From Rotaria socialis (Eukaryota; Rotifera; Eurotatoria; Philodinida; Philodinidae), in the NCBI GenBank assembly GCA_905331475.1, contig CAJNYU010001350.1:16599-80598 (forward strand): a stretch of 64,000 nucleotides of DNA, written 5' to 3'. Below the pieces are notes generated by a model that did no database searches, had not been told where the DNA came from, and saw only the letters and a program-made list of their open reading frames with translations. Numbering within the stretch: the first letter of the stretch is position 1; the number at the start of each line of letters is the position of its first letter. A program made the translations under genes and the position numbers. Below are positions 46,801-59,262 of this stretch, piece by piece.

Positions 46801-49658
46801 GAGAAAGCATCGTTGTCATCAGCAATCTAACTCTGTTGTTATTGACATTGAGATGTTATCGAGTTTGATTCTATTTCAGGAAGAGCAAATAAACAATGTC
46901 AACTTGTTGCTCTCAAAAGAAATTAGAGAAATAGAAAGAAAAAAAAAACGAGAGAACTTTGAAATGAGAACCTATTATTGTGACTACGAAATAATCACGG
47001 CTTCTTTCGAAGGAAAGAGTAGAAGACGCTTAGTATTTTAATAGCTGTATATCCAGAGGCTTCATTCTTTCTTTGTTATGAGGAAATAAAATATATGGCT
47101 GAATACTCTTTCGCTTGGTATCCATAATTGCAGAATTCTATATTTTTGTCCTTTTAACCTTAAAATAATTAGCCCAAAAAATGTTTGCAACCAATAGAAA
47201 TTCAAATGAGATCAACAAATAATGAGAAAAAAATCATGTAAGTACTCGCTCAAACTGTAATTTGTTCGTTTAACCTGAGAATCAAAATGTCATTTATTAT
47301 GCGTATATATAGGTTCTATCGAAACTGCATTCGATCGACGCGTATACTTCAATTAGACTAATCACCAAGTAAATATCAAATACTACTTTTAATATTAAAA
47401 AAGTGATATAATTACAAGTCATTTCTCATTCGAAAACCATTTTTTCTATCACGTTCTTTTACAGATAGATATGTATGGCATATAATTCAGGAAAAAATCA
47501 AATACTATTTTTTTCTTGTTAATATAGTTTCTATCGTCATACATCGAACATGAAGGTTTGTAAATAAAGATCAGAAATTTATAGAATAGTATCCGTCAAT
47601 TTAAGCAATATCCTTCTATCAACCAATAAAACTAATGATATTTTACACAGTAGAATAATTATTATAATTCAGTATGTCATACTCCAATATATTTCCTAAT
47701 ATTTAGTAAAGTAAGGAGTAGGGACAATTTATAATGTAGCGATGATATCAGTAAAAATATTTTATGATAGTATCTATTTTTATCTTGAAAAGAATATAGT
47801 GAGTGTATAGGAAGGAACTCTCGGTCTAAATAAAAGTTGTTGTTTCCTGGCCTAGACTTTGTGTTCTTCAGCTAGGTGATTTATTTTTAGTCTTACCATT
47901 AGAAATTAAGATTTATAGTAACGGTTAAAGCACGTCTCGGAATTAAATATACAATAAGAGATATTCTGTTTACTTGTTTTTATACTATTAAAATCAGAAT
48001 CTATCTATCATTATCAGTTATAGACTTTATTGTCAACTACATAAACTTGCCATCGTGCAAAATTATAGAAACAGAAAGTAATGTTTGATTTTTTTCTTCT
48101 TCCATAGGTATTCGTAAAAAAATATTTTTTTGTTCAACAGAGAAATTGCATTTAATTGCATGTTTCGTTTTCAATACTAGCAAATAATTGATATTTATTT
48201 TGTAATTAGTATAATTGAATGACACACACACATACGGAGAAATAATTCTTAGTTAGTTTGAAAAGACTTTTTCGCCCATACAGAAAGATTCACTGTACCC
48301 ATGAAACAGTTGGCAACCATAAGGTAGGAACAAAGGACTGTTTTTTGTCAACTAAAGGCGAAAATCTACGTCAAAAGGTTCTTTCGCAAAGCCATATGTT
48401 AAATTAATCACATGTCGTAGACACGAGGTAAGAGAATTCGAGTAGAATGCAAGTCAGCGTTTTTTACCAGTAGAATAATAGTTGAAGGCTTGGGAAATAC
48501 AATAGCATCAAATTTCGCTATTTATATTCTTTCTAAGAGTCATTAAATTTAAAAGAAATGACTTAAAGTAGAACATTATTTGATGTACTAGTATTCTTTT
48601 TTTAAATTTCGATACGAATAGGTCTTTCAAGTACATGTATCAATATCTATCTCTATATATACACACATATGATTCCAACACAACAATAGAGCGAGTCTAC
48701 ACATCGACTTGTGCACACATTGCAATAAACCCTTGTAGTTCTCTCTTTGTGCTTTTTCTCTCTTTTTCTTTGCGCCATAGTCCTTCTGCATCTTTCTTCT
48801 TCTTCTTCTTTTCTAATATTTTATTGTTGCAACTCGTCAAAAGGACTTAGTTAATGGTGTTGTTGTTAACGATAGAAGAAGAAAGAAAGAAAGAAAATAG
48901 ATGATTCAGTACTTTGTGGGCAAAGTGCATATTTATGTGTGAAGAACAACGTTAAGAATGACAACATATGGGCTCATACTTTCAAAACGCAGCGTATCCT
49001 TCACTTCACTTCTTTATCTATAGTTATATGATGCTCCTTATAAGCGAAATCAATCGTTCTGTACAGTTACAACTATGGACATGATTAATAGCCTATCGGA
49101 TGATCGGAGGCGGAAATTATTCGGTGCACATTCGAAAAAAAAAGAATACGCTCCGTCTACTGTCAATGTAGTGTGAATACCATGTGCATGATTCAACCTA
49201 GCGTGAAGAATTTCGGTGGCAGACGACTATATGCATGTTTATCTTATTCTTCTGTCTATGTCTACGAATAGAACGAATCAGACTATTGATGCAATCTTTT
49301 GACCTATAAGTTGTTTCTTAGAAAATATTCGTCACTAGAAAATCTATAAAGTTTACTATTTGATTTTCGAATGTCGTCAAATTTATTATGCACAGTAGAA
49401 CTATATGGACGTCTTTTTATATTTCCTTGCGTATTCATTATGGTTCGACTTTCAACGGTTTGTATCCGTGGACAAGAAAGGGCGTCAACATAAAACGAAA
49501 AAAAACAAATCTTGCTTCTTTTTCTCTCTCTTTATTATTCATTTTGTTGTTCTAGACGAAAGAAATAAAAAAAATCTCAGAAAAAATACATTAATATTTA
49601 GTAATATTTTATCGTAGTGCGAAATAATTTCAGTAAGAAAAACAACACGCTCGATACG
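43894..49658. other. Long intergenic stretch, no gene seen
   Basis: About 5.7 kb of AT-rich DNA. Short ORFs exist but lack family similarity or splice context. (GA)n run near 44143. Confidence 0.45.
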
Positions 49659-51284
49659 ATGGATACTTATGATCATTATGGTATGAATTATCTTCAAAAT
49701 GATAACCGCGGTAGTCAAAATGATGTGTCACTATATATAGAAAATTTTTCGAAAAAGGTAAGCATGATAGAGATATTTTATTAAGTACATCGGAACTTTT
49801 TTGTTCTTCTACTTCTTCGCCTATCGACAAATCGCGAGGAAAAACTATGCTAAAATGTGTTCTTACGAACTCAAAAGTACTTTTATGGAATGAAACATTC
49901 ACTATCTATTAGAGAGCTAAGCATCTTATTATTTTGAGGTGTTCTGTTCATAGATAAGAAAAAGTCATTTTCTAGTATTACTGAGTTTCATTAGATAATA
50001 TTGCTTTTCTTCTTGCATTCAATTGATGTCATATGACGATAGACTGAGAATGAAAAATTTATTATTTAGATGCCTCCAAATCGCTATCTGCCCAATGAAT
50101 CCTGTCGTGTTTGTGGTTTCGAAAAAACCACCGGTCGTAATTTTGGTGTTATAACTTGTTCAACTTGTAAAGCATTTTTTCGAAGAAATGGCCGTATTGG
50201 TTCAGTAAGTAAACAATAATAATCATCAATCAAGCTAAACATCGACGACTTTTTGTTTTGTTTTTATTAGTCATTGCCACCTTGCCGTTTTGGCGGTCAA
50301 TGTCCTATTAATGAACGAACACGTCGTCAATGTCCATCATGTCGTTTAGTAAAATGTTTTGCTGTTGGCATGCAAAAAGATTTAATTCGAACAGAAGAAG
50401 AACGTGCAGCTCGATTGGAATTAGTTAAAGTCAATCGTTTACAACGATATGACAAATCAAATCGAAAGAAACCTGCCGATTCCAATGAAACCGTTTGCTC
50501 AAATAATAAATCAACTACACAAATATTATCATCAAATGATTGGATACAATTAAAAAATATTCGTAGTGCCTATGAGCATTTTTGTTTATATCCTATTTTA
50601 CGTTCCGAAGAAGACCGTGAAGAGTATTTAAATGCTCAACCAATTAAATGTCGTTTAAAAGAACATTCATTTGTAAATGCATTAAATGCACGTTTATTAT
50701 CGTTAGTTGCATTTTTTCGTGCAACTATACCGATGTTTTCAACTGAGCTGAATATTTATGATCAACAATGGTTGGTTCGTACGAATTTACGTTATTTATT
50801 TACATTTTCTTCTATGGATCTAATGAATATAAGCGGAAATCAACTTTATTTTGACGAGAATAGAGCCTGTCATAATGTTCATCTGTATGTTTATGGACCA
50901 GATTTAATAAAGCGTGAAAGAAACTTAATACAAAAATTAAATGATTCCATTGGTTGTGATACAATTATAAGTAAAATTATGCAAATTATTTTGTTTCTAT
51001 CACCATGTTTAGCCACTAATTATTTGCCAACGACAAGTATTTATCAGCCGTCATTAGAAACAATCTTGCATATAATTCATTCACAAGAACAGTATACTCA
51101 AGTAATATGGACATATTTGATTTATCGTTATGGAGAACTTGACGCACACAAACTATTCATGATAATTGTCGGACACGTTTTACAACAGCAGATTTATGGA
51201 GTTGATGTTGATAAAAAATTAATTGGAACACAACCATTTGGAAATCTTATTTATTCGATATTAACAACATTTTCAATGGATTAA
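49659..51284 (+). CDS. Nuclear hormone receptor 2
   Basis: Exons 49659-49757, 50070-50204, 50271-51284 (415 aa). The short first exon (33 codons, MDTYDHYGMN start) is inferred: its AAG|GTAAGC donor joins in phase 0 to the acceptor right before MPPNRYLPNESC, which could otherwise serve as its own start. DNA-binding domain zinc ligands: C45, C48, C63, C66 and C83, C89, C99, C102; P-box region CSTCKAFFRR; then CFAVGMQKDLIRTEEERAAR. The C-terminal ~280 residues form a divergent LBD with VNALNARLLSLVAFFRATIP and a late helix QVIWTYLIYRYGELDAHKL. Intron 2 sits at the same place in the DBD as intron 1 of the receptor at 34554, and both proteins share the CKAFFRRN and GMQK(S/D)LIR blocks. AATAAA at 51532-51537. 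Confidence 0.88.
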
Positions 51285-52121
51285 ATGAATGGAAAAAAAT
51301 GACACTAATGTTTTGGATATTGAGTTACGGTCAAAGACGGTGATGTATATTGTGAAGTTATAAAAGAACACGAAACAGTACTATTTGCGTTTATAGTCTA
51401 TACGTAAAAAAAAATCGTTGTTTTCTTTTTGACTTCTAGTTCGTTATATAAACTTCTGTATGTATTGTGTCTTGTCATAAAAAGATTTATCGGTTCAAAA
51501 TTTACTATTATAGTATTGAATTATTTCAAAGAATAAACAGGAAAGAATTCATATAAGTTAACAAGAAGACCATGAATCTGTTTTAATGACAAGAATAAAA
51601 ATAAGGTAAATTAGTGCATTACTGGCAAGTTTGCTAGCGAAGGTCATTGCGCAATGCATAATACTAATCACTGTCGCTTAACAATATTATTCATGATTGC
51701 TCGTGTAATTCAAATGCAGTCAAAAATCTTCGATAGGCTATAGTATGTAATTTATGCTGACAGTCACTCGGCGGCTAAAAGCCGGGTTACGTTTACTGTG
51801 ATATATATCGATAGCTGTGTTCTTCTCCAGGTAATCTACTGGCGGCACATCGTTATATAATTGTGAACCAACATACAATAAATGATTGATCAGTGTAATG
51901 ATATACCTATGTGAAGGGTGAATTACTTCAATTGTGTTGAAAATTAATGCGAACTTGATGAATCAAATGAAAATAATTAATAAACACTTCAGATGCCTGT
52001 AGTGGCAATAGAATTACAAAATACCGGCTTGCCTTCGATCTCTATGATACCAGACCGAGATTAAACAGCACGCTTTGAAAACAGAAGCGAGACATAAATT
52101 TCAAATTTCATTTATTAGCAA
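51285..52121. other. 3' UTR and intergenic
   Basis: 3' region of nuclear receptor 2; nothing else recognised. Confidence 0.4.
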
Positions 52122-52734
52122 TAGGGGTGGACCATTTTTTTTAACGGAACTTAATTAATGACATTAATTAATGACTTCCATTAGCCATTAATATTAATGG
52201 TTAATGTTTTCTAAGACAAACTTAATTCATTAATATTAATGATTAATGAAAAACATTAACATTAATTTTAAAATTAATGTTTTCATTAATCATTAATATT
52301 AATGTCAATGTTCTTGAATGATATTAACGGTTAAAGGAAACATTCACCATTAGTATGAATAGTAATGTTTTCGTTAATATTAGGGATTATATTTTCATTA
52401 ATCATTAATATTAATGTTAATGTTTTCATGAAAACATTAATTTTTCCATATTACTGAATTAGGCTTTTGTAAGGAAACATTATCTACAATTATTAATCAA
52501 TTAACTGATCCTAATAGATAATGTTTTCTCCGAAAGTGTTAATTACTTAATATGGAAAGTTATAATGCTTTCCTGAAAACATTAACCATTAATATTAAGT
52601 CATTGATTTTAATGAAAACATTAACATTAATATTAATGAATTAAGTTTTTCTTAGAAAACATTAAGCATTAATATTAATGGTTAATGAGAAACATTAACA
52701 TTAATATAAAATTAATGTTAATGGCCCACCCCTA
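52122..52734. mobile_element. hAT-like MITE with ATTAATATTAATG repeat core
   Basis: Ends are TAGGGGTGGACCA and TGGCCCACCCCTA (on the + strand), an inverted repeat of the type seen in hAT elements. Flanks read attagcaa (left) and atttagcaa (right), consistent with an 8 bp target duplication plus one indel. The ~590 bp interior is built from permutations of ATTAATATTAATG/CATTAATATTAAT, mostly palindromic, giving strong fold-back potential. No ORF. Confidence 0.8.
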
Positions 52735-54542
52735 ATTTAGCAATACATAATGATTTCCTTCGGTAGCAAATAGTACTATGAATCATGTTTATTAGTCGAT
52801 ATCAAATAATTTTCTTTAATTAGAACACAATTATTATTTTAACAGACGTAATATCTGATTCCTATTTATTTATCTTTTGAAATTCATAAAATACACACCG
52901 AGACGTCGACGAGCGTCTTTTTTTGTGATGTCACAAAATCGTGTTTACTACCGAAACTAACTCTTTCGAATTCTTAACCGATACATTTACACATGAATTC
53001 AACCATCTATTTTATTTTTAATAATTAATAAAATCTATTTTTTCTTGAACGAAATTCCAGACTATTGATTATCAAGTTCAGCAGCATTTTTTTATTCTTT
53101 CTAGTAGTCAAAAACTATTTCTTCTAAATCCTCAAAGTTGAAAAACAGTATATTCAATATTTCTAATCGTGACATTAAACTCTTTTAATATGTAAGCAGA
53201 CTGCTAGATTTAACATTATATAAAAATAATATCATAAATATAAAATTCATCACGCCTTTGTAGTTCGTGAAAAAATAAAAATAACATGATATTATTTAAT
53301 AAAATTTCCTTTTTTCATCATATGGATATATAAATATTCAAGACTGACTGTTTATATTTATAAATAGACGTTCTACTTAATATTTCAGTAGATAAAAATT
53401 AATGATGAATTGCTCGTTGATATTTATTTGAGTTTATCTGAATAAATTGAGATCGGTCGTCGTTTTGATGTAATAGACTCGGTGAAACTGAAAACACCAT
53501 TTGAGTTTATATGGTGTCTACGGTGATTTGTGATTTCAAGGTTTTTCGTCTATGTTCGCTCCTGTTCTTTGAGCACTTTTTTTAGCATCGCTGTTACGTA
53601 TAAGGTCACCTTGGCGAAATTTACAAAAATCAATTGCAAAGAATCCACTCTCATACGTCTTTGAAACAGCATTATGATGATTTTATTTACAGTTTGATTC
53701 AGCTTCATGCATTCAATTATTCTATATCTAACATCTCTGCAAAACAAACTCTGTTTTAACTTTTTAAGGACATTTTGAGAGTTGTTATTTGTATTTGTAT
53801 ACACAAATGAATGAAAATCAGTAGATGTCACTTCAAATAATTTTCTTATTCGAGAAATTTCTTTTTGCTAAATAGATTATCGAAGATTTACTAAATTAAA
53901 ATTCTGAATGCATATTGAAACTGAACTATATCTAACTTAGAATTCAGAGTTCTACTGATACTATATATCGTCAACCATATTTATCCTAAGGATATTCCTT
54001 TTTTTTTGTTTTTGAACTCTCATACTTGATAAGTGTCTTTTTTTCTTGTTGATTGATGATAATTATTGAAAAAGTTATTTTTGTTTCTAGATTCGAACGA
54101 TCAACATTAATTATTAAACTATGTGTTTGTAATATTATGTTTATATTTCATTTTTCGTAAATGTGTGACTTCCCTCACAATAAAAAAAAGTTAGTGATCG
54201 TCTACGAATAAGAAGCAGTTCTTTTTAATTATGCGTCTGTGGATTTAAGTTGTGCAAGGTGAAACATTTGGAATGTTGTTAGATACAGGGAAAAAAGTTG
54301 TCCTTCTCTTCCTTTTTTCCTCCTCTTTATGCTGCACCTTGTATAAATTAACTATGCTGAAACAGTAGCGACAACTTTGAATGCATCGAAAGCATGACAC
54401 AGCTAAAATAAATAAGAATGAAGGAGAAAAAAAGGAGAAAAAAAGGAGAAAAAAAGGAAAGCTATTAAAGCAACGCAGTCATTTGTTGCTGTTTCATACA
54501 CCGTAAATACACATTCAGCTATTGTAAAAACTATTTTTCATC
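52735..54542. other. Intergenic, no gene seen
   Basis: AT-rich. A short tandem repeat of GGAGAAAAAAA (three to four copies) lies at about 54422-54459, just upstream of the WrbA-like gene. Confidence 0.45.
54422..54459. repeat. Tandem GGAGAAAAAAA repeat
   Basis: Three near-perfect copies of an 11-nt purine-rich unit about 90 bp upstream of the WrbA-like start codon. Confidence 0.8.
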
Positions 54543-55535
54543 ATGTCTCGAGCTGCAAGTGCCACAAAATCTGGACCAACACCAGCACAACCTGCTTCAA
54601 CCAATAAAGCACGAATTCATATAATCTACTATTCGATGTATGGTCATATTGCAGCAAGTAAATTTCCGATAGATTAGAACTAAAATTTGACTTATAATTA
54701 ATTTTCAAATTTTTTCCTAGTGGCAAAATCAATTCTTAAAGGTGTTGAAGCAGCAGGTGCTGAAGGTCGTTTAATCCAAGTACCTGAAACATTATCGGCC
54801 GATGTTTTAGCAAAAATGCATGCACCAGAAAAAGATAAAACTGTACCAACAATAACACTAGATGAAGCCGGTGAAAATACCGTAGGACTCGAAGATGCAT
54901 TGGTAAATTGTGATGGTATTCTATTGGGCGTTCCAACGCGTTTTGGTGGTATTCCAGCTCAAATGAAAGCTCTCTGGGATGCAACTGGTGGACTATGGAA
55001 GAAAGGTGCACTTGTTGGTAAACCAATTGGTGTATTCATTTCAACAGGTACACCAGGTGGCGGGTAAGAGGATGCATTTTTCATTAAGTCCAATCGAGTT
55101 TCTTTTCTTTTCTGTCTATAGACAAGAAACAACGACACTGACATCGTTAACCAACTTTTGTCATCATGGTATGATTTTTGTAAGTAGTAATCAGCACTCA
55201 TTGTTTGAAAAATGTTATATCATCTATTATTATTATTCAGGTACCAATAGGTTATTCATCTCCACTTCTCATGAATTTGACTGAGATACATGGTGGTAGT
55301 CCATACGGTGCAGGTGAGTCTCCTTATTTTACATTTGAGTTTTTATACGAACTTTAATATATGGCTAGGTACTTTTTCTGCTCCTGATGGAACACGCCAA
55401 CCAAGTCAACTTGAATTACAAGTAGCAGAACATCAAGGAACACTTTTCGCACACACAGCAACGGCATTGAAGGTTGGCCGAGCTGCTACATCCGATCAAA
55501 CAAAAACTGAACGACCAACATCATCGAAAAAATAA
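54543..55535 (+). CDS. WrbA/PST2-type NAD(P)H:quinone oxidoreductase (flavodoxin-like)
   Basis: FMN-dependent two-electron quinone reductase of the flavodoxin fold, used in oxidative-stress defence in fungi, plants and bacteria. Exons: 54543-54657, 54721-55063, 55122-55179, 55241-55313, 55369-55535 (756 nt, 251 aa, phases close). The N-terminal strand-loop IIYYSMYGHIA binds the FMN phosphate. The core PTRFGGIPAQMKALWDATGG, the GKPIGVFISTGTPGGG stretch, HHGMIFVPIGY, and EIHGGSPYGAGTFSAPDG are diagnostic of the family. The ~22-residue N-terminal Ser/Ala/Pro leader and the short Lys/Ser-rich tail are extra. The protein looks intact. Animals generally lack this family, and the sequence pattern looks nearest to fungal PST2/YCP4/RFS1, so horizontal acquisition followed by intron gain is a reasonable inference. 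Confidence 0.93.
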
Positions 55536-56530
55536 GCTGGTCTTCTTACAAGTACAAGCCATCTAGACTGATTTAAATTTAGTTTTCTTACTTTCCGTTT
55601 TTTTTTCATTAAGGACATGCCAAACTAACATTTTCATTAATACAGTTGATAAAATAGCAATATTTTCATCAATCTTTTTGCAAAAATAAATGAAATTATT
55701 CTAATATGATTTCTATTGGTTAAAGGATCATTGAAGCTTTTTTAAGTTTTTTATACTCGATTCGTTCCTTTTCAACACGCTGAATGTGAAAAACAAAAAT
55801 TAATGAAATAAAAAGTTTGACTTCTCGAAAATTCATATGAAAAAAAGTATCATTATTTCATTTACTAAACTCAAACAACAGCGAAAATTATTCAACCGAT
55901 AGATGCAAAAATCTAAGCATATTAGTTTAACTTGTACGCTCACGTCAATTATCTTTACTATTATAGTTTGCATCAATTGTCCATTTTAATTATGCACTAA
56001 ATATCAGAAGTGCTCAATCAGAAGTTATTATTAATGATGCACTTTTGATGTTTGCGACCTCACCGACACGAAGAGTTCAAAAAGAGAATTTACATCTCTG
56101 AATGGCAGACATCACCAAGGAAACATCACACACAGATGAAAAACGACTTATCACACACACCTGATAGTCACCCTTAACAGCTTACTTTTTTCCATCACAC
56201 ACGATAGAAGAGGCCTTAGCAACAACTCGTCTTTTCTGTATATCCGTCTATTAATAATATATTGTGTACTCAAAAAGCAAGTACACTCTAGATTCGGTTA
56301 GTGCGTCCGGCCGTTAACACGATAACTCTTGAAAGCCTCATCCAATTGTCTTGAAATTTTGTACACAGAACCATCTCAGCAATATCCCAGTCGAGTTCAT
56401 TCCACTTTTTTCGACCGTACTATATACACGTATTCTTTTACGTTCTTTGATCTTTATCATCTCGATATATACCATTCGGTCAGCGCGTGATCATCGAACG
56501 CCTGGCTAATATACTAATTAATTAGCTACG
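55536..56530. other. 3' UTR, intergenic and probable LINE 5' UTR
   Basis: AATAAA follows the WrbA-like stop at about 55685. From roughly 56270 the base composition becomes less AT-rich and probably belongs to the retroelement whose ORF starts at 56531; the exact 5' end cannot be set. Confidence 0.4.
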
Positions 56531-57986
56531 ATGACCAATAACGAGGAAACGGAACAAAGTCCGTTCAAGCTCCCCGAACGTACCATCAATTTAAATGAAA
56601 ATCAGTACACTACAGCGCAGTTAGTTAGTAATTCATTAAAACTCGTCAATGATGACTCATTTAAACCAATTCATAAACCTCGTAACCAACAGCTACAAGG
56701 AATCGATCAGAATAATGAAAACACAACGGATACTACAAACGTTCATCCAATTAATTCGCCTGCACGGTCAATAAGACGTATGCATTCTGACGACTTAGAT
56801 GATGATTTCATCAGAGTTACATACAAGAAAAAAAGAAATTCAAACGGTGGTACCCATAATAGCCTTCATGCAACTACGTCAAATATTCATGATCAACCTT
56901 CAAGCAGCAACGTTATTAATGCCAAGGGGCATTCAAATTCTTATCAGAGAACAATTGTCAATTCGAACCTACGACAACCACAACCAAAACATACAACAAA
57001 TGTATCAACTCAACAAGACATCTCATCAGCCGCAACTCGATACGCACAAACCAGGTATCCATTTCCACCATTTATAATAAGATTTCCGTTAAAAAACATC
57101 AATGATAAACATGTAGCCGAAGAAATAAGTCTACACTTCAAACAGCAGCATCAACTAGATCTTTCGTTTCTCAACTATCGAAGCTCGCAAGCCAAATGTT
57201 TAGAAAATGAACAAGATGTGTTACTTTATGTTAAAGATGTTGAATCATTCACAAACTTATTAGATTATAAAAAGTGGCCAATAACATTAGATAACAACAG
57301 CTTTACTGTTCCATCTACCCCATCGATACCACCTCAACTATCGCTTATCATAAAAAATGTTGACCTACGTATCAATATAAATGAATTCACTGAACATATA
57401 AAACTTCAATTTCCTGAAGTAAAAAATGTTATAAGACTTAAAAATAAAATGCAACAAGAAATACGATATATCAAAATTGAATTCATCTCTTATCTTGCTC
57501 GTAATGAAATGCTTAAGAAAGGAAGAATTAACATTGATTATAGGACATATGATATTGAAGAATATCTAGCACCTGCCGGTGTCCTCATCTGCAGCAAATG
57601 CTGTGGAATAGGGCATTTCAAGCGCCAGTGCACACAAGATGCCATTACATGTAAATTATGTGGACAAACGTATACCGATGTTAAACAACATACATGCACC
57701 AACGTACCAAAATGCGTGCACTGTGACGGTGCACATGAATCTAATGCTACCAACTGACCAATCGTCAAACAGTTCAGAGCTGACTTAACGAAAAAGTTGT
57801 TACACTCAAATTCTACTACTACAAACAATAACCAGTACAGCTACGATCCCAATCATTTTCCTGCTTTAGCTCCTAATCGAAATTCGTCGATTGGGTGGTC
57901 AAACAACAATGTTATATCAAAACTCGATTTACTCGTGCAAAGTGTAAATCAAGTTAATGACAAAATTAATAAATTATCATCATGGC
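56531..57986 (+). pseudogene. Non-LTR retrotransposon ORF1 (zinc-knuckle protein), degenerate and truncated
   Basis: RNA-binding ORF1/Gag-like protein of a LINE-type element. Residues 1-175 are Asn/Gln/Ser/Thr-rich and basic. Residues 180-370 look like a globular nucleic-acid-binding region. Then come three cysteine knuckles: CSKC-X4-H-X4-C, CKLC with a distal His/Cys, and CVHC-X3-H. The frame ends at TGA 57756-57758, which sits exactly where the last Cys of the third knuckle should be, before PIVKQFRADL. The same frame stays open afterwards with an Asn-rich stretch to about 57986, where a repeat element begins. No endonuclease or reverse transcriptase ORF follows, so this copy cannot be autonomous. 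Confidence 0.82.
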
Positions 57987-59262
57987 CAGAGATGGGCAGC
58001 TCCGACTCCGGAGCGGCCGCTCCTTGGAGCTAGCTCCGCTCCATGGAGCGGAGCGGAGCTGAGCGACTCATCAGAACAGTGGAGCTGGAGCGGAGTCGGA
58101 GCGACTTTTGTTTCACCTAGACCGGAGCTGGAGCGGAGCTGGAGCGAGTCAGAGTGGAGCGGGAGCGGAGTCGGAGCGGCCTTTTTTTGTCTAGCTCCAA
58201 TCATGCGCTCCTTTTCCGATTAATTTCGATTATAATTGATTAAAATTTGATAAAAAATCGATTTTAATTGATTTTATTCATGATTCATGACAAATATTTA
58301 ACTGGTATTCATCGATCTGCATGAATCGAAATCAATTTAGCTAATCAAATTTTAATCTTTTTTTTATCCCTAAGATTTCTACATGGTTTTTCTGTGAACG
58401 AAGACGGGGAATTAGTGAAAGAAAAGCTCGTCGTCTAGTATTCTATGTTAAGAATATGTCATTGTTACATTTTAATCAATGACAACGCTTGAGATAATGA
58501 CTGACTGTTCATTTAGTTGATTTTTATATGGCTGATTGAACTCCGCTGTTGTTAGTTTGATAATGTACAAACACAACTCCGACGAAAAGAGAAATTAAAG
58601 CAAATAAAATGTGAGAGAATTGAGTAACGATAGAATAGAACAACATTTTTTCGTTCAACTGAAAGTTGAAGGAACAGACTATGGTGTGGGTCTTGATTTT
58701 TATCTCATCTTGAACTAAACTAAACCCACATCCACTCTCTAAAAATGTGTTCTTAATGTTAAATTTACTAAAATGCAATCGACAATCATTGCACTTCACT
58801 AGTCTATTTATCATCAGAAATAATTTTCATGTCGTAATACAGCTAACTTAAAAGTATTGACGATTCAGTTTTTGTTAAATGTATTGATAATTAGTTTTTG
58901 TTAATTATATTATTAATGATTGCTTTCCTATATTCTCTCTCTCTCTCTCTTTCTATATATATATATATATGTATGCTGAAGTGAAAAATGAAATTCATTG
59001 AATATTATCTAATTTCAAGAAAAATAGGGGAAAAGGCTGTTTCGTTAAAGCGGAGCTGGAGCTGGAGCTGGAGCGGAGCTGGAGCGAAGTCAGAGTGGAG
59101 CGGGAGCGGAGTCGGAGCGCTTATTTTTTATTCGGGCCGGAGCTGGAGCGGAGCTGGAGCGAGTCAGAGTGGAGCGGGAGCGGAGTCGGAGCGCTTATTT
59201 TTTATTCGGACCGGAGCTGGGGCGGAGCTGGAGCGAGAAATGGTCGGAGCTGCCCATCTCTG
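57987..59262. mobile_element. GC-rich GGAGC-repeat element with CAGAGATGGGCAGCTCC ends
   Basis: Terminal inverted repeats CAGAGATGGGCAGCTCCGAC (left) and GTCGGAGCTGCCCATCTCTG (right), of hAT style. Both ends are made of GGAGCTGGAGCGGAGC-type tandem units of about 80 bp (left 57987-58200, right 59050-59250) in the same orientation. The ~850 bp between them is AT-rich and holds no supported gene. ORFs in the repeats read as Ser/Gly/Glu/Trp-rich artefacts. The immediate flanks (atcatggc and atccgaag) do not form a matching duplication; the element separates the LINE ORF1 from a broken kinase/adenylyltransferase gene. Confidence 0.75.
58933..58972. repeat. (CT)n(AT)n microsatellite
   Basis: CT dinucleotides running into AT dinucleotides inside the GC-rich repeat element's core. 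Confidence 0.9.

Noticed and set aside
46796-47041. 81-aa charged ORF in the long gap before nuclear receptor 2
   Set aside because: Starts at TTG, composition typical of AT-rich noncoding DNA, no splice partners or similarity.
53550-53831. 93-aa minus-strand ORF
   Set aside because: No family similarity, AT-rich codon content, no splice or polyadenylation context.
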